A stretch of 64,000 bases of DNA, from the NCBI RefSeq assembly GCF_030272615.1, contig NC_081409.1:911986340-912050339 (forward strand). The letters are read 5' to 3'. The notes under the pieces were generated by a model. That model ran no database searches, was not told the DNA's origin, and saw only the letters and a list, made by a program, of their open reading frames with translations. Positions 34,722 to 47,247 of the stretch are shown one piece after another. Origin of the DNA: Cryptomeria japonica. Lineage: Eukaryota; Streptophyta; Pinopsida; Cupressales; Cupressaceae. The stretch's first letter is position 1. Each line of letters begins with the position of its first letter. The translations under genes and the position numbers were made by a program.

Positions 34722-37681
34722 CTTACAAACATAGTTGAACTACTCGCGACTCGGCTCGACTCGCCAAGCCCCTGGGAAAAAAACTCGGCGAAAAACTCGG
34801 CAACTTAAAAACACGCTTAAACTTAGTAAAAAATGCATTTTTTTTGCAAAATTTAATGAGAAGATGCATCCAATGAGTCAATAAATGATAACACAAAAGA
34901 AACAAGCTGATTCTAGATATATTTAAATGCAAAGTGTCTACAAAATCGCATCCTCATGAGGAATGCTCGTGGCTGGAAGCCTGGAAGCAAAATGGTAAAT
35001 TACTAAATAGTTTTTGTAAAAACAAAAGTAAATACATCATTACAAATTACAATTACAACTTCCTCTTCCCAGCTCTAGCAAAAACGTGGGGAGAGGTAGA
35101 ACTAGAGGGTCTAGACTGTCTAGTCGTATAAGTCTGCTGTGGGACTGGGCGTGACTGTGCCTCCTCGCTCGATATGGTTAATTGAGACTCATCCTCCATC
35201 CTAGATGAAGCTATGTCTCCACCTGCCTCTAGCACTGGCAATGAATCCTCATCCTCATCCTCCTCAATGTCATCCAGCCTAAAACCAAATCCACCCTCCT
35301 CCTCCATAGCCTGCCTCTCCAAATCAGTGATGTCAGTGTCGGAAAACAATGGAGGCTGCTCCTGTGATGTCCAATCACTGTAAGGATCTATATCATCCAA
35401 GTCAATTGGACCACCTTCTAGTTCCTCTACCTTCTTTACGCGCAATCGAAGATTATATTGCATGTTGACAAGGTCATTGAGCCGTTTTTGCGCTAACTTG
35501 CTCCTCTTCTTCGTGTGGATTGCTTCAAACAAGCTCCAATTGCGCTCACAATTGGATGAACTGCAAGGCTGACATAAGACTCTGAGGGCAAATTTTTTGA
35601 GATGTGGGGTGTTTCCACCCCAATTTTGCCACCAAGCATCTGCAAAATAAATAAAATGGAAAAGTTAGAAAGCAAAGAGAAAAGAGAAAACATAATTTAT
35701 CAATCATTTTAGTCTTTAGATCCCAAAATCCAAATGGCAAATGTTATACCTGGGGTTTGAGTGGTTCTTCCTCTCCTAGCTAGCTCTGAAGAGAATAGCT
35801 TACCCCTCCCTCCCTCATAATTTTGGAGGTCACTCACAATGAGGTCTCTCTCCTCAACATCAGGTACCATCCTCTCAATGCATGTACTGAGGCTCTCCAT
35901 GACTTCTCCATTCGAATCTGAGTAAGAACCCCCAAACCTAAAACGAGGGTTGAGGAAGTACCCTGCTACATGAATGGGTTGGTGGAGCTGATTGTTCCAC
36001 CTCCTATCAACAATTTCTCAAATGGGATCAAATTTGAGCCTATCCCCCTTGTAGTAATTTTTGATAGACTCCTTGGCCCTATCCATGGCCTCATAAAGAT
36101 ATCCCATTGGGGTTTTATCCCCATCCACCAAGCGAAGAACTCGAACCAAGGGCTCTGACACCTACAATTGAAAAATACAAATTACAAAAAGATCAAAATT
36201 TAAATAATGAAGTTACAAATTAGTAATGAGAGACTTGAATCAAGAATAACTAAAATTTAAAAATTAAAGTTTTGAAGTTAGTAACAACCTTCACAATCTC
36301 TGCAGCCCTTTGTGCAAATTGGCTGTCGAAGACTATGCATGCGACAACCTCTCCTTCAGGCTTCTTTGAATAAGGTGAGTTAAGCCATTCTCCACTCACA
36401 AACATTTGTTTCAAAGAAGTCAATGTAGCAAGAATGCTTTGCAACATCAAGAAAATCGTTGCAAACCTTGTGACACCAGCTCTCACCAAATCTTTCCCTT
36501 GAGTGTGTTGTCTCATCAAATTTAGGACCCAAGGGTGATTGTAAATATATTTGGTGATCCTCCTTGCATCTTCCACAATTGGAGTCACCCACTCAAGTTT
36601 TCCTATGTCCTCCAAAAGAAGGTCAAGGACATGTGCTGCACAAGGTGTCCAAACAAGAGTGGGGTGCCTCTCTTGGAGGATTCTTCCTGCAAAAGAAGAA
36701 TTTATTCTTAAGAAATATGCAACCAAGTAAAACAAAGCCCACAACAAATGAAAATATTGCTAATGCCTAAAGGTGATAATTCAAAGGGATTCTACCTGCT
36801 GACACATATGCTGCTGCATTATCTGTGATGATTTGCACCACATTCTCTACCCCCACCTCCATGATGACATGCTCCAACATTCCAACCAATGTTTCTGCAT
36901 TTTTCACCTTGCTGGAGGCATCAACAGATTTCAAGAACACTACATTGTCCTTGCAAGCGACCAAAAAATTGATGATAGTGCGGTTCTTGCCATCTGTCCA
37001 CCCATCAGAAAGAATGGTGCAGCCATAATTTGCCCATTCATTTTTTTGATCCTCCATCACTTGTCTTGCCCTAGCAACTGCATTTGTGAGCAACCTGTAA
37101 GTGCAAAGTGAAATTAGGTCTTAGTACACAATTTTGATTTAATAAACAAGAAATCTAAAAAATAATTAAAAATGAAATCAAGTGGACTATGTAGTAATTT
37201 ACTAACCTCCCACTCAAATCCCTGCGAGAAGGGGCCTTGTATCCCTTTCTTGAAACTGTCATAACAGTCACCAAATTCAGCCAATAAGCATTCTCCGCCA
37301 CATTGAATGCAATGTTGTTGAAGTACCAAAAATCAGCAACTGCAATGTCAGTTTTCTCATGTACCTCCTTATTTCATCCAGTGGCCTCTAATGATGGTTG
37401 TGCTCCAGGTGTGTTCCTGGGCACAAAATAATCACCTATCGACCTTGATCATTGTGATGGTAGTGGAACAGTGCCAGGTACTCTACTAGAGGAAGCAAAA
37501 ACAATGGGCGAGGTGATGGTGGGTTTGCAGATACGTGGGCCACGCTGAGAGCCCACTATGCCCTCAAGTGCTTCTTCTTCCTCTTCAAGGTCAATAGAAA
37601 CACCTTGAGATTCAGCTATGGCTGATCTCATGGCTAGCTTTGCCCTCTCCCTTTGCAATTTCTTCTCTTCCCCAGCTGCAA

Positions 37682-37853
37682 GTAGGGCATTCATTTGTCT
37701 TTTTATTTCTTCACTCGTCCCAGGGCATGCTCTAGCATCATGCCTATCTATTCCTGCATGGTGGTATTTGAGGCGGTTGATGCCTTCATGAAGTATTCTC
37801 TCACACTTTATGCATATAATTGACCCAGGATTGGGTCCCTCATAGGCATACCT
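37682..37853. repeat. 172-bp direct duplication, left copy
   Basis: Part of the hAT BED-finger exon, from GTAGGGCATTC to AGGCATACCT. It matches 47076-47247 with about four or five differences by eye. LTR J begins at the very next base. Confidence 0.9.
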
Positions 37854-39431
37854 TGTAATGTCCCCTTCTCAGGTGTAATGTTTTAGTTGACCGATGGCCT
37901 ATTTCGGAGACCCGTAGGCTACTCAATGGGTGAAATTAGGGTTTCCAATTTTGGAGTTTGTTGTTGCTCGTGAATTAGAGTTTGGATCGTGGATTCTTTC
38001 TAGGTTTTCAAAGGGCTTCGCAGTGGTATGTCCGGCTTTGCGTTCCGAGCACTTTTTGGAATTTACTATTTTTAGTAAATTCTATTTCTGGCAGTGGTCC
38101 TGATTATTTCGACACAGTTGGTTCTCTTCTTCAGTTGGTTCAGTTGGCTTCGTCACTTTTGGCTTTGGGATGTTTTTGGAGAGATAAGTTCATTTCATTT
38201 AAATAATGTTATGTTTTAATGTTATATTTTAAAGTTGACCCCTTGGCCTAGCTTCATCACTTCAAGTTGTTTTAAAAGGTGGTCTTCAAGGGTGGACGCA
38301 ACATGGAAGGGATTTAATATTTCCTAAGGTCTAAAATCTTGCTTATGAAAAGGGGTGCCAACTTTATGAAGAGAAGTGAATTAAAATAAAGGTTAATTAA
38401 GCTTTTAAAAGTGGCGCCATCTCTTGGAGGAAAATTCAAATGTGAAATTAGGGCGCACTTTCTAGAAGCCTCTAGAGATCCCTTGTTAAGCTTATAAATG
38501 GAGGCCTCTTCCCTTCATTTGGTATCTTGTGTCTATTGTAATGTTACTCTGCTGGAATGGTATTGGGGTTGTGTTGACGTGTTTGAAATCACATTGCTGC
38601 AAACTCCATACGGCCAACGCAGAATAGAATAGCCAACTGATTATCCTATCCTCTCTTGAAATAAGGGAATCCCTAATGCTATTTTCTACGTTTTGATCAA
38701 AGCGGATAACCTCAAGGTTTCTTTTGTCAGGTCTTGACTGCAGGATCTCTCAGTGGCTTGATGTGTTTATGCTGGAAACACAAAGGGGGACTTACGTTTA
38801 ACTGGCAATTTTATGGATAAGTTCCTTGGAACTTTTACGATCTTTCCATCGGATGATATTGGTTAATTTGATGTTGTTTTGGTAGGACTGCAGATTTTCC
38901 GAATAAAAAGGGGAGAAAAGAAGGGAAGGATAGAGAGGGAGAGAGAGACATGAACTGTAAATTCTAACTAAGACAACAAATTCAGTCAAGCAGACAGACA
39001 CCTCCAGGAAACTAGATTAGACATCATCAGCCATTTAGACACAATGTTTGCATAAACTTAGTGCAATCTTCAAAGGAGAAACTAGATTTTCATATTACCA
39101 AGTACGATATTAGAATTTCTACATTCATAGTATGTATTTGATAACCGAATTGAGCATGAAATGGTCCAGATTAACCATGCGAAAAGAAAAGCAATCAGCT
39201 GTTCTCTAATGGTATGGACTGTAAAGATTCTATCAGATGCTTGATTGAAAAACTGCTATGCAAAATAAATAGACAGAACTGAAAGCTTTCAAAATTAAGT
39301 GAAGAAGGAGACCATGCACTCACAAGGAAACTTGAAAATAGTCTTAATTCATTGTATTAATTCCTGCAAATTTCTTCAAAGCTTTCGCAACAATCCAAGA
39401 ACTTCTTGCAAAAAAGAGGGAAAACCAGTCC

Positions 39432-39439
39432 CTTAAATA
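39432..39439 (-). promoter_or_regulatory. Possible TATA box (P2) of unit I
   Basis: TATTTAAG on the minus strand about 870 bases from the 3' end of I, followed by GGACTGG. No telo-box palindrome lies upstream, as in B'. Confidence 0.35.
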
Positions 39440-39604
39440 GGCTCAAGAAAGGATGAATGGCCTAGATTTAATCTAAATAAGTGGCCCAGATTCATCCATA
39501 AAGCATTGCTGCCCATACCCATAAATGGGAGGCAAATATCAACAACTACCCCAAAATGGGCAATAACTACCCAAAAAGGGATAATTACAACAATTTGGAA
39601 CAAA

Positions 39605-42600
39605 TCAAAAAAGGTGCACAAAAGTTATACAATTTGTTGACCAAAAGTCAACTGTCACCTTTTTTGGACAAAAGTGCATTTTAAGATTTGGAGGGAAAAA
39701 AGCACTTTTGAGAACTACTTTCTCTATTTCGGTTTCACACTCTTTCTCTAGAAACTGGTCCTCGCCATGCAAGTATTCCTGCCATAAATCACGACCTGCT
39801 GCCTGTTCCTTGCGAACGTATTCCTGGAATTTGATACACAACTGGAAGAGTAGACTAAATGGAGGCATGGGAGGGTGGCGAATTTTGTACTGCATGCCCT
39901 CGAGGTACTGATCCACGTGCTTTAAACCATCCTTCCAGCTGGAGCGATTACGCTCGAAGCATAATATGTCTGAATGGAACTGACCAGCAAAACTCAAGTC
40001 CCCAGCGGAATAGGAAACCTTATCTACCCCCAACCTCTCTTCCTAGTCTGGCCGGATTACACTGTCGGACAGGTCATTTATCCATCCTGAAAGCATTGAT
40101 CGGAGGATGGTCTTACCTAGTTCTTGCATGTTCCCCAGAATTATCTCACATGCGTCACTTTCTTTGTCATCAATTTCCTTGGCGTCGTTCTTCATGGTGA
40201 TGGTCCTGTACCATTCCTTGAGAACGCTGATGCTATGAGGATCTAGGATGTTAGACAACGTGGGAATTTGCGCATGTGTCCAAAAAAGAGCTCTCATGAG
40301 GGGAAGGGTAGAGGCTGCCACTTCGTGCATGTGAAGGGATTCCCTCTTTACCTCCAACAACTTGACTAGAGTGAGCTCTCGATGGAGGGCCATTTCTTTC
40401 ACCTCCTTAAGGATCTGTTCTCCCCTTTTCTTGATGTCTTGCATCCACTCCTTGACGGCCTTTGCGGTATCCCGAATTCCTTCAAATTCAGTCGTGGTCC
40501 TTTGTGCCAATGCCGTTGGGGGAATATGGGATTCAGAGGGATTGTGTAATGGCCGTAGGAGCTGATTGATGTATCTCTCGGCCTGCTCAGCACAGGCCTG
40601 ATACATATCCTTTTCCGCTGTGATCTCTTCGAGCTGTCTGAGTATGTTCTGCACTGAATCTTTAAATTCCTCCTTTTCTTGTTCTTTGGTAGCTCGTCCG
40701 ATGGGGACAGTTGTGATGCTATAATCTGCCAGTGTTATCTGATCTACTGGCATGTCTACGGGCGGGTTGGCAATATGAAGAGTGCGGTTCCTTTGCTCGT
40801 CCTTGGTCACTCTAGAATATGCCCTTGGCTTCTTCTTTCCTTTGGCTTTTGCTTGATCCATACGCGAGAAGATGTCCTCTAGATCGATGGGTGCTTTGGT
40901 GGCGGCCCTGCACTGAGCTCTGACAATCAGCCATTCTTGAGGTACTGCCTGGGTTGATGATAGGGTTAAGTCAGCATTCTGTTCTCCTACACTCTCAACC
41001 GACTGACCACAAATTCGCAGCTGCCCTGCCACCGGAGGAGTGAAAGAGGTGTGAAGCTCTTTGCTTGCAGCTGAATTCTCCCCTATTTCGCTGAACAATT
41101 GCCCGACATCTTCATGCGAAGGTTGCTCTTCATTCTTCTCGGTCTCATGAGTTTCGTCTATCTTTTGTTCTCCCTCGACGGTGGAGTCATCCTTGGCTGA
41201 ATTGAGGAGTAGCAACTCGTGGCGGCTCTGTTGGGTAGGTTCATGCATTTCGATCCCCTGGGTGGATGGGATTTCTCCTTCTTCTATTTGGTTACCCAGC
41301 TCGGCCAACCCGAGGGGTCCTAGCTCAGTGTCCAATACATCAGGCGCAGGAGGATCATTGGCCTCAAATGCATTGATGTCGCTCTGGGAGGGCGGAGCAG
41401 GTATGCAATCCAATTCTATAACATCGTCGGATGAACTGGGATCTTTTGAGGATGAAGTGACCTCTGGCCTCTTTATCGGAATCTTCTCCCTTCTTGTTCT
41501 TTTGGACGTCCGAGTTCCTCTGCAAGCCTTAGCCTTCTTTCTTTTCTCCGGTTTCTCAGTTCTTTCCCCGGGTGCACTAGACGTTCCTTCGTCTTCTGAA
41601 GACTGAGAATCGAGACTGCCCATTAAATGGTAAGTGAACTGGACTCCCTCATGAACTAGCCTCTCGATTTGCTGATGTAACCACTGATCTGTGTACCTTG
41701 CTGGGGCTACCATAACTGCTTCGAAATCTGTGATTGGGTCCTGGGACCAATCAACACCTGGCAAGAGATGTCGTACTGCTTCAAATTCTCGGACCTGGAG
41801 GCAATTTCTTGAGTCTATGAGCTAATCTGGGACCCGACGATATTCAAAGAGTCGCATCTGCTGCACACTCAACCTAGAATATTCCCGTCGCCTGACCTCG
41901 TAGTCATCAGAGCAATTTTTCCAATAGTCCTCAACTAACTCCTTTGCTCTATATCTTCGACCATAGGCTCTTTTCGCTAGATTATCATGATCGAAGTATT
42001 TTCGTGGGAAATGGTCCTGTAGGCCATAAGAAGCCAACTCTGCAAGGGACTCCTCTGCTAGGGTAGGGGTCCTCAAATGGACATCATGGCTGCCTATGAT
42101 CATAGAAAATGCGAATCCAGCCTGCTTGCTTTCTCGAAGTAAGACGCCGGCGGGGCGTGACTGCCTTGCCACCTCCATAAGGATTACTTTGTCGGTTGGA
42201 TACCGTGGAAGTCGGAGGGGAGCGCCATCGAAGCTAGCTATTCGGATGTAGGAAAACCTTGGGAACTGAATGAACCAGGCTCCATACCTCTGCACTAAAG
42301 TAGTAGCTTGCTCCGAGAGCCTTATGTGTAACCCTCCCTGCATTAGCCTAACCAGGTGCATTGTGAAGGTGTCATTGATGCGTTCATACTGACCAACCGC
42401 GTAAGCCGGGCTGTTCTTTTCCCTCTGAGCTATATCCTGGTAGTGCAGTTGTGGGTAACAATCATAGACTTTCACCTGACCGGGCCCATTCCCGATTTCA
42501 CCTTTCATTATCAATCCTGGTAGTGGTTGGTTCTTGGCGAACATGTAGACCAAATAAGAGGTCATGGTGAAGTACATCTTCGTTTCAAGCTCAATCAGCT

Positions 42601-43332
42601 GAGTGTGGATGTTATCGCTTATGATCTGGGCCCAGTCAAACTTAGACTTTCCGGCGAAGACCTGCTCTGTAAAATAGAACATCCATTCCTCAAAGTAGCT
42701 GGACTTAGGAAGTCCCATGACTTGGCTGAGTAGGGTGACCATATCCCCATGTTCATTATGAAAATCACTCCTGGGGGTCTTTTTCACAATCCTGGTGCTC
42801 GAAGGCCTTTTATCCTTGAACCATTCTTCGTTGATCAGTGCTTTGCATCGGGCCGGATTCATATCATATGCCCCTTGTGCTTCGTCTATGGTTGTAGCTG
42901 TGGGATTATTTGGAAGGGGATGTCAAATGCATCACCAATAGCCTTCGGGGAGAAGTCGGCAATAGTCATATTCTCCAGAAGCACTAGTCTGGACTTTGGT
43001 TCATAATGTCGAGCAACCTCCATTACTAATTCATAGTTCTGTATCGCTGGAGGAAAACCTGCCGCTTGGGCGATGCCACTTTCCACCATCTGCCTAGGCC
43101 TGCCGTATGCGTTGGGTGAGAAGACCCGATTCCTGAAGTCCTGAATATCAATATGGCCAAGGTCGGTATCACCAATGTTGTCCCAGACGCTCTGAACTTT
43201 CGACTCCCTCAATCCTCCCCTCTGATACTGATACTTCATCTTTTCAACCTTACGCTGGATATCTGATTTGGAGGCTCGTGAGGTTTCGGCTGTTGCGGGA
43301 GTTTTTGATGATTCTACTGCTGATTTAGGCAT
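39605..43332 (-). pseudogene. Long U3-resident ORF of unit I, nearly intact
   Basis: Unknown function, same family as in A, D and K. The ATG at 43332 follows a good splice acceptor (GGCTGTGCAG). Frames 43332-42886, 42862-41822, 41764-40043 and 40033-39605 add up to about 1240 codons. Landmarks: AAGFPPAIQ, WMFYFT, GAWFIQFPRFSYIR, LPRYPTDK. A long acidic, serine-rich linker carries a basic patch (KKAKACRGTRTSKRTRR), which could be a nuclear signal. A helical C-terminal third follows (for example KEWMQDIKKRGEQILKEVKE). Breaks: one frameshift near 42890 and in-frame TAG codons at 41822 and 40043. No catalytic motif is recognised. The arrangement suggests a soluble protein that may act in the nucleus (inference). 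Confidence 0.75.
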
Positions 43333-44448
43333 TTATCCTGCACAGCCGAACGCGGATTATGAGATGATATAAGAAAGGTAATGCGGGTTAGATAACGCAA
43401 CAAGTGCTCCAGCAGGCCGGGATTAATTTAAAGTTTAGTTTGGACACGGAGCAATACTTCTAGCTAACAGCTTGATCAACTTTAACCGCAGCATATTCAT
43501 GAAGATTCTTATCACTTTTGGATTTTGGATTAACTTTAACATAGACAGCATGAAAAATTTTCCAAGTTTAGAAAAGAGACGCAATTTTGGTGAAGCTTTA
43601 GGAGTGAATTCTGAATTTTCGAGCGCTTTGAACAAGGTTTATGAGCAAAAGAGATGCAAATTTCAAGAATTCAAGCAATGCGATCAAATTTCACACATTC
43701 GCCCATTAAGCATTTTTCAAAGGATCATACGCGACAAAGCGTTCTTACCTGACAGGAGCGGATGGCGAGAGATTACCCAACCTCGTCGCATGAAATGAAC
43801 GGACGATCCTGCAAAGTTTGAATTCAACGGTTATCTCTTCGTTCTAAATTTTCGCGGTTGCTGGACAAAGAGAATTTATCATTTTGAATAGTTTTCTCTC
43901 TTACCCTGGGTAATTGGCAATCTAAGTTCAAATGATCAGGAGGATTTAACGCAACATTTTACCTTCTTGCTTTCGGACTTTGGATGGTTTTTAAATTCTG
44001 AACTACGTTTTCTTCCTTGGAAGTCCTGCAAATTTCGCGCCTTCTACTTCGCGATTTGCACACCTATGGCGAATTTCGGAGCTGGGAGGCTCTTGCTACC
44101 TCGGAGATGTTCTCGGATTTCAGGTGGCTTCGCCCAAAACTTCGGATTTGGACACTATACCCGCAGCTTTTGTTGGATGCTTGTCGATATCCAAAGGAAG
44201 AGGTTTTAGCGGTTTTACAAAAAACCGCGGAGGACCTGGAGAGTTTGCCAATAGAACTTCGAAGCTGGAATGAGTTTGCAAGCTGCGCGAACTCCTTTAA
44301 CCATGCCGTCCTTCGCGCTTTTCGCGACTTTTGGAATTACAACACCTCTATTCGCAAAAAAAAAATCGGAGCTGGAATGAGTTCTCGCGATTTTCAGACT
44401 AAATGCGTCCCTTTAAAATGTTTCGCGTTTTCTTCATTTGCCTTTTAG

Positions 44449-45372
44449 GGTCCGAATTTGAGGGCTTAGAGCCTTCGGAGCTGGAGGCGCTTTGGTGAAT
44501 TCCGTGATGACCTCGGGGCTCGAATGGGGAAGCTCGGATTCCAAGCACTATGTTGCCTTAAGCGTCCGAAGTGTATTTTGCCAATACTTCGGAGCACTCG
44601 ACCCTTGTATTCGTCGCGATTTCGGAGCTAGAGGCGTTCGTTTAAATGCTTTGCACACTTTCCACTTTAATCCCAAGGGTCCGAAAAAAGAGAACTTAAG
44701 TGATTTCGGGCGATTTCGGACCTAAACGCGCTTTCGCGACTTCGCCCTTTCCACCATCTAATTTAACTTCCAGATCCAAATTTCGCGCTTTAAGTGATTT
44801 TCAGGGTTGGAAGGGGTCTGCAAAATTTCGCACTGCATATCCCTTTCGAAATTGCTCTAGGGTCCGAATTTGAGGTGTTTTAGCGATTTCGGACCTCGAG
44901 ACCCCCTTTTAAATATTTCGCGCTTTATACCTTTCTTTCATTTTCGCATTGAGGTCCGAAGACAGGAACTCAAGTGACTTTCGGGGCTTAGGAGTTTTGA
45001 AAACATTTCACGTTTTTAAGTGATCTTCTAAAAATTCACTCCAAGGTCCGAAAATGGGTGCATTAAAGATTTTCGGATCTTGACATGTTCGGCAAGTTCT
45101 AAAAGAAACTTCGGGCCTAGGGGATAACCTTGCAAACTTGATACACTTTCCCACTTACCCCCCAGGGTCCGAAAATGGGCATTCAAGGCGAACTTCAAAT
45201 CCAAACGTGCCTCTCACAAACCCCAGTTTCGCCCCAAGGTCGGAATTTGAGTGCTTTTAAGTGATTTTGGACCTAGGGTTACCTTTGCAACGTTTAAAAG
45301 CACTTCTGCATTGTTTTCGGACCAAGTAGGAAACATCAGACTCCGAAATTCTCGCCCCATGGTCCGAAATTA
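44449..45372 (-). repeat. GGTCCGAA array of unit I
   Basis: GGTCCGAA or near variants at about 44449, 44688, 44871, 44952, 45044, 45164, 45236 and 45361 (plus-strand positions), interleaved with TTCGGACC or TTCGGAGC words. Traces extend left to about 44070. Same motif type as in B'. Region between copies is rich in TTTCGCG words. Confidence 0.75.
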
Positions 45373-45878
45373 GGCCCCCTAGGGCGATTTTGGCAATTTT
45401 AACTTAGTGAAGTTGCTCGGACCTCAGACCAGCCCTTTGCTGGACTTCACAAATTTAGTTCTAGGAGGCCTCAGAATACCAAGGCACTTGGCTAGGCAAC
45501 TCGGTCGTTCGTTGGCAGGCGAAAAACATCTCTCGCTCAAATCTCATAAACATCGCGGTGACAATCCTTATGCAGTTGGCCTCACAGCTCTGGTGCGAAA
45601 AATGTCGACTTTGGTCTTCGTGCGACCCTTAGGCGCACTGCTCTTGCTTGGCGGGCTCCGCCAATTCTTACCACCTTACGCCTATCTAAGGCGATTCTCA
45701 AAACTTCGAACAAAGCTCTTGGCATTCACGCCCGAGAGCTAGGCTAGCCGGGAAGACGCATCGGCTCACTACTTCAACGTCAATCAGCTTACGGATTGGT
45801 CACGAACTCGCTTGAAGAGACGCGAGAAACTTGGCTCGGAACCTCAAGACAACGACCGAAAGCTCAAAACAGGAAAGG

Positions 45879-45918
45879 GGACCCTGTCGGCGACAGGGAG
45901 CGTGTGCAACGCACAACA
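45879..45918 (-). other. Paired stem-loops at the 5' terminus of unit I
   Basis: Stem 1 GTGC/GCAC around GTT; stem 2 CCCTGTCG/CGACAGGG with a one-base loop. Compared with unit B, the bases differ but the pairing is kept. Confidence 0.75.
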
Positions 45919-46780
45919 GGTTGCTTCGAGGAATGAATGCCTCCTAGCCTTGGCATTGCTTCTTGCTTGAAAGATAGCAACTAGTGGTGATTTAGTGTAG
46001 TTGTGAGAGTTTGTAGTGGGGATTGCATTGTAGCTTGAGTTGTGCTTGAAGTTCAGTTATTTGCATTTCATTTCATTTTCGGGAGTCGCAGTTAGCAGGG
46101 CAGATTTGTAGTTTCACTCATATATTTCAAAATAAAAACATATTCATTTTGGGTATTGCATATTTCCTCTTGTTTTGGCTGGGCGCTCCTTTGTGCAAAT
46201 TTGCAGATTCTAATATGAAGTGTTTTATTTTATAGAGAAGAATCGCCATTCTTGCCTGGCGTCACTGCTGGGAATTGCCTTGGGGTTCGTGATAAATAAT
46301 CTGTTGGGTTAATATCTGATTTCTTGGTATTGGTTGGGTCGCTTCCTTCATAGGAAGCCATTGCTTTTGGTTTTGGGTCATTCAGACTAGTATTGAGAGA
46401 GTAATGAGCATTTTAGTGATTCCATGTGTTGCTGATTAAGCATTTCACGTGCAGGTCTGTCATAAATCAGAATATTAAGATTGATCCTTGAGTAGAATTT
46501 CTTGGACTTATCATTTTTGTTAAGCCCGGGAGAGCCTTCTATATTGTTACAGCATTGTATAGTCTTAATCCTATGATCTTGGCAAGCATTTACTATCATA
46601 TTGTAAGCTGAACAGTAGTACTGGCAGCATTTCTTCTCATTTTCATTTCACGCTTGTTATTTACATTTAATTCCATTTCTAAGTTCTTAGCATCTCCGCC
46701 ATATGGTAGCTCCATTCCCACCCTGGGTTTGAAAGCACATGCTTGGTGTCGAGTTTTCCTTTCAGCAGTTGTAATTGTAA

Positions 46781-46987
46781 AGATCCTCTGACCATATGTT
46801 AGTCCATCTTGGGCACATTCTTGGTTAGAGTTGCTTTCAGCATGCACCAAGATCCTTTGACCATATGTTAGTCCATCTTGGGCACATTCTTGGTTAGAGT
46901 TATTTTCATAATGCTTTAAGACCCTCTGACCATATGCTCACGCCTTGCCCAACCCAGGATCCTGGTGTACATTCTTGGTTAGAGTTG
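46781..46987 (+). repeat. Three 69-bp tandem repeats in LTR J
   Basis: Copies begin at about 46781, 46850 and 46919 with AGATCCTCTGACCATATG-type starts and end in ACATTCTTGGTTAGAGTT. The third is more diverged. Confidence 0.85.
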
Positions 46988-47075
46988 TTTTCCGCATTGT
47001 TTTGGTTTAAGTGCTAACCCTAACGGATGTGTGTTGCATTACTCTTTGTAATTGAAAAATTGAAAAAAATTAGTC

Positions 47076-47247
47076 GTAGGGCATTCATTTGTCTTTTTAT
47101 TTCTTCACTCGTCCCAGGGCATGCTCTAGCATCATGCCTATCTATTCCTGTAAGGTGGTATTTGAGGTGGTTGATGCCTTCATGAAGTATTCTCTCACAC
47201 TTTATGCATATAATTGACCCAGGATCGGGTCCCTCATAGGCATACCT
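47076..47247. repeat. 172-bp direct duplication, right copy
   Basis: Second copy of the hAT BED-finger segment (see 37682-37853). Beyond it the hAT exon continues normally toward the start codon at 47331. Confidence 0.9.

Larger units (their letters stand above)
38572..45918 (-). mobile_element. LTR-like unit I
   Basis: On the minus strand it starts TGTTGTGCGTTGCACAC at 45918 and ends AACACGTCAACA at 38572, flanked by the duplication GGTTG (38567-38571, 45919-45923). It has strong start stem-loops, a TCCGAA-type array (45372-44449 and traces to about 44000), a long gene (43332-39605), a TATTTAAG box (39439-39432) and a 3' part close to B'. Size 7347 bp, no nested insertion. It is the best complete example of a long-ORF unit in the window. 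Confidence 0.92.
37854..47075 (+). mobile_element. LTR J, TGTAATGTCCCC-type (contains unit I)
   Basis: It starts TGTAATGTCCCC exactly where the left duplicated hAT segment ends. Unit I sits inside at 38572-45918, leaving about 1.87 kb of J. Its right part (45924-47075) has a 69-bp tandem repeat. The right border is where hAT sequence resumes, after AAAAAAATTAGTC; no canonical CA terminus or 5-bp duplication is seen there, so the right end may be rearranged. Confidence 0.65.

Noticed and set aside
38531-38545. A second LTR start (TGTAATGTTAC) within J
   Set aside because: Only the first seven bases match the TGTAATGTCCCC terminus, and no border or duplication is present.
40043-41824. Programmed stop-codon readthrough at TAG codons in unit I
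   Set aside because: Stops lie at different places in each copy, other stop types and frameshifts also occur, and all fit C-to-T decay.
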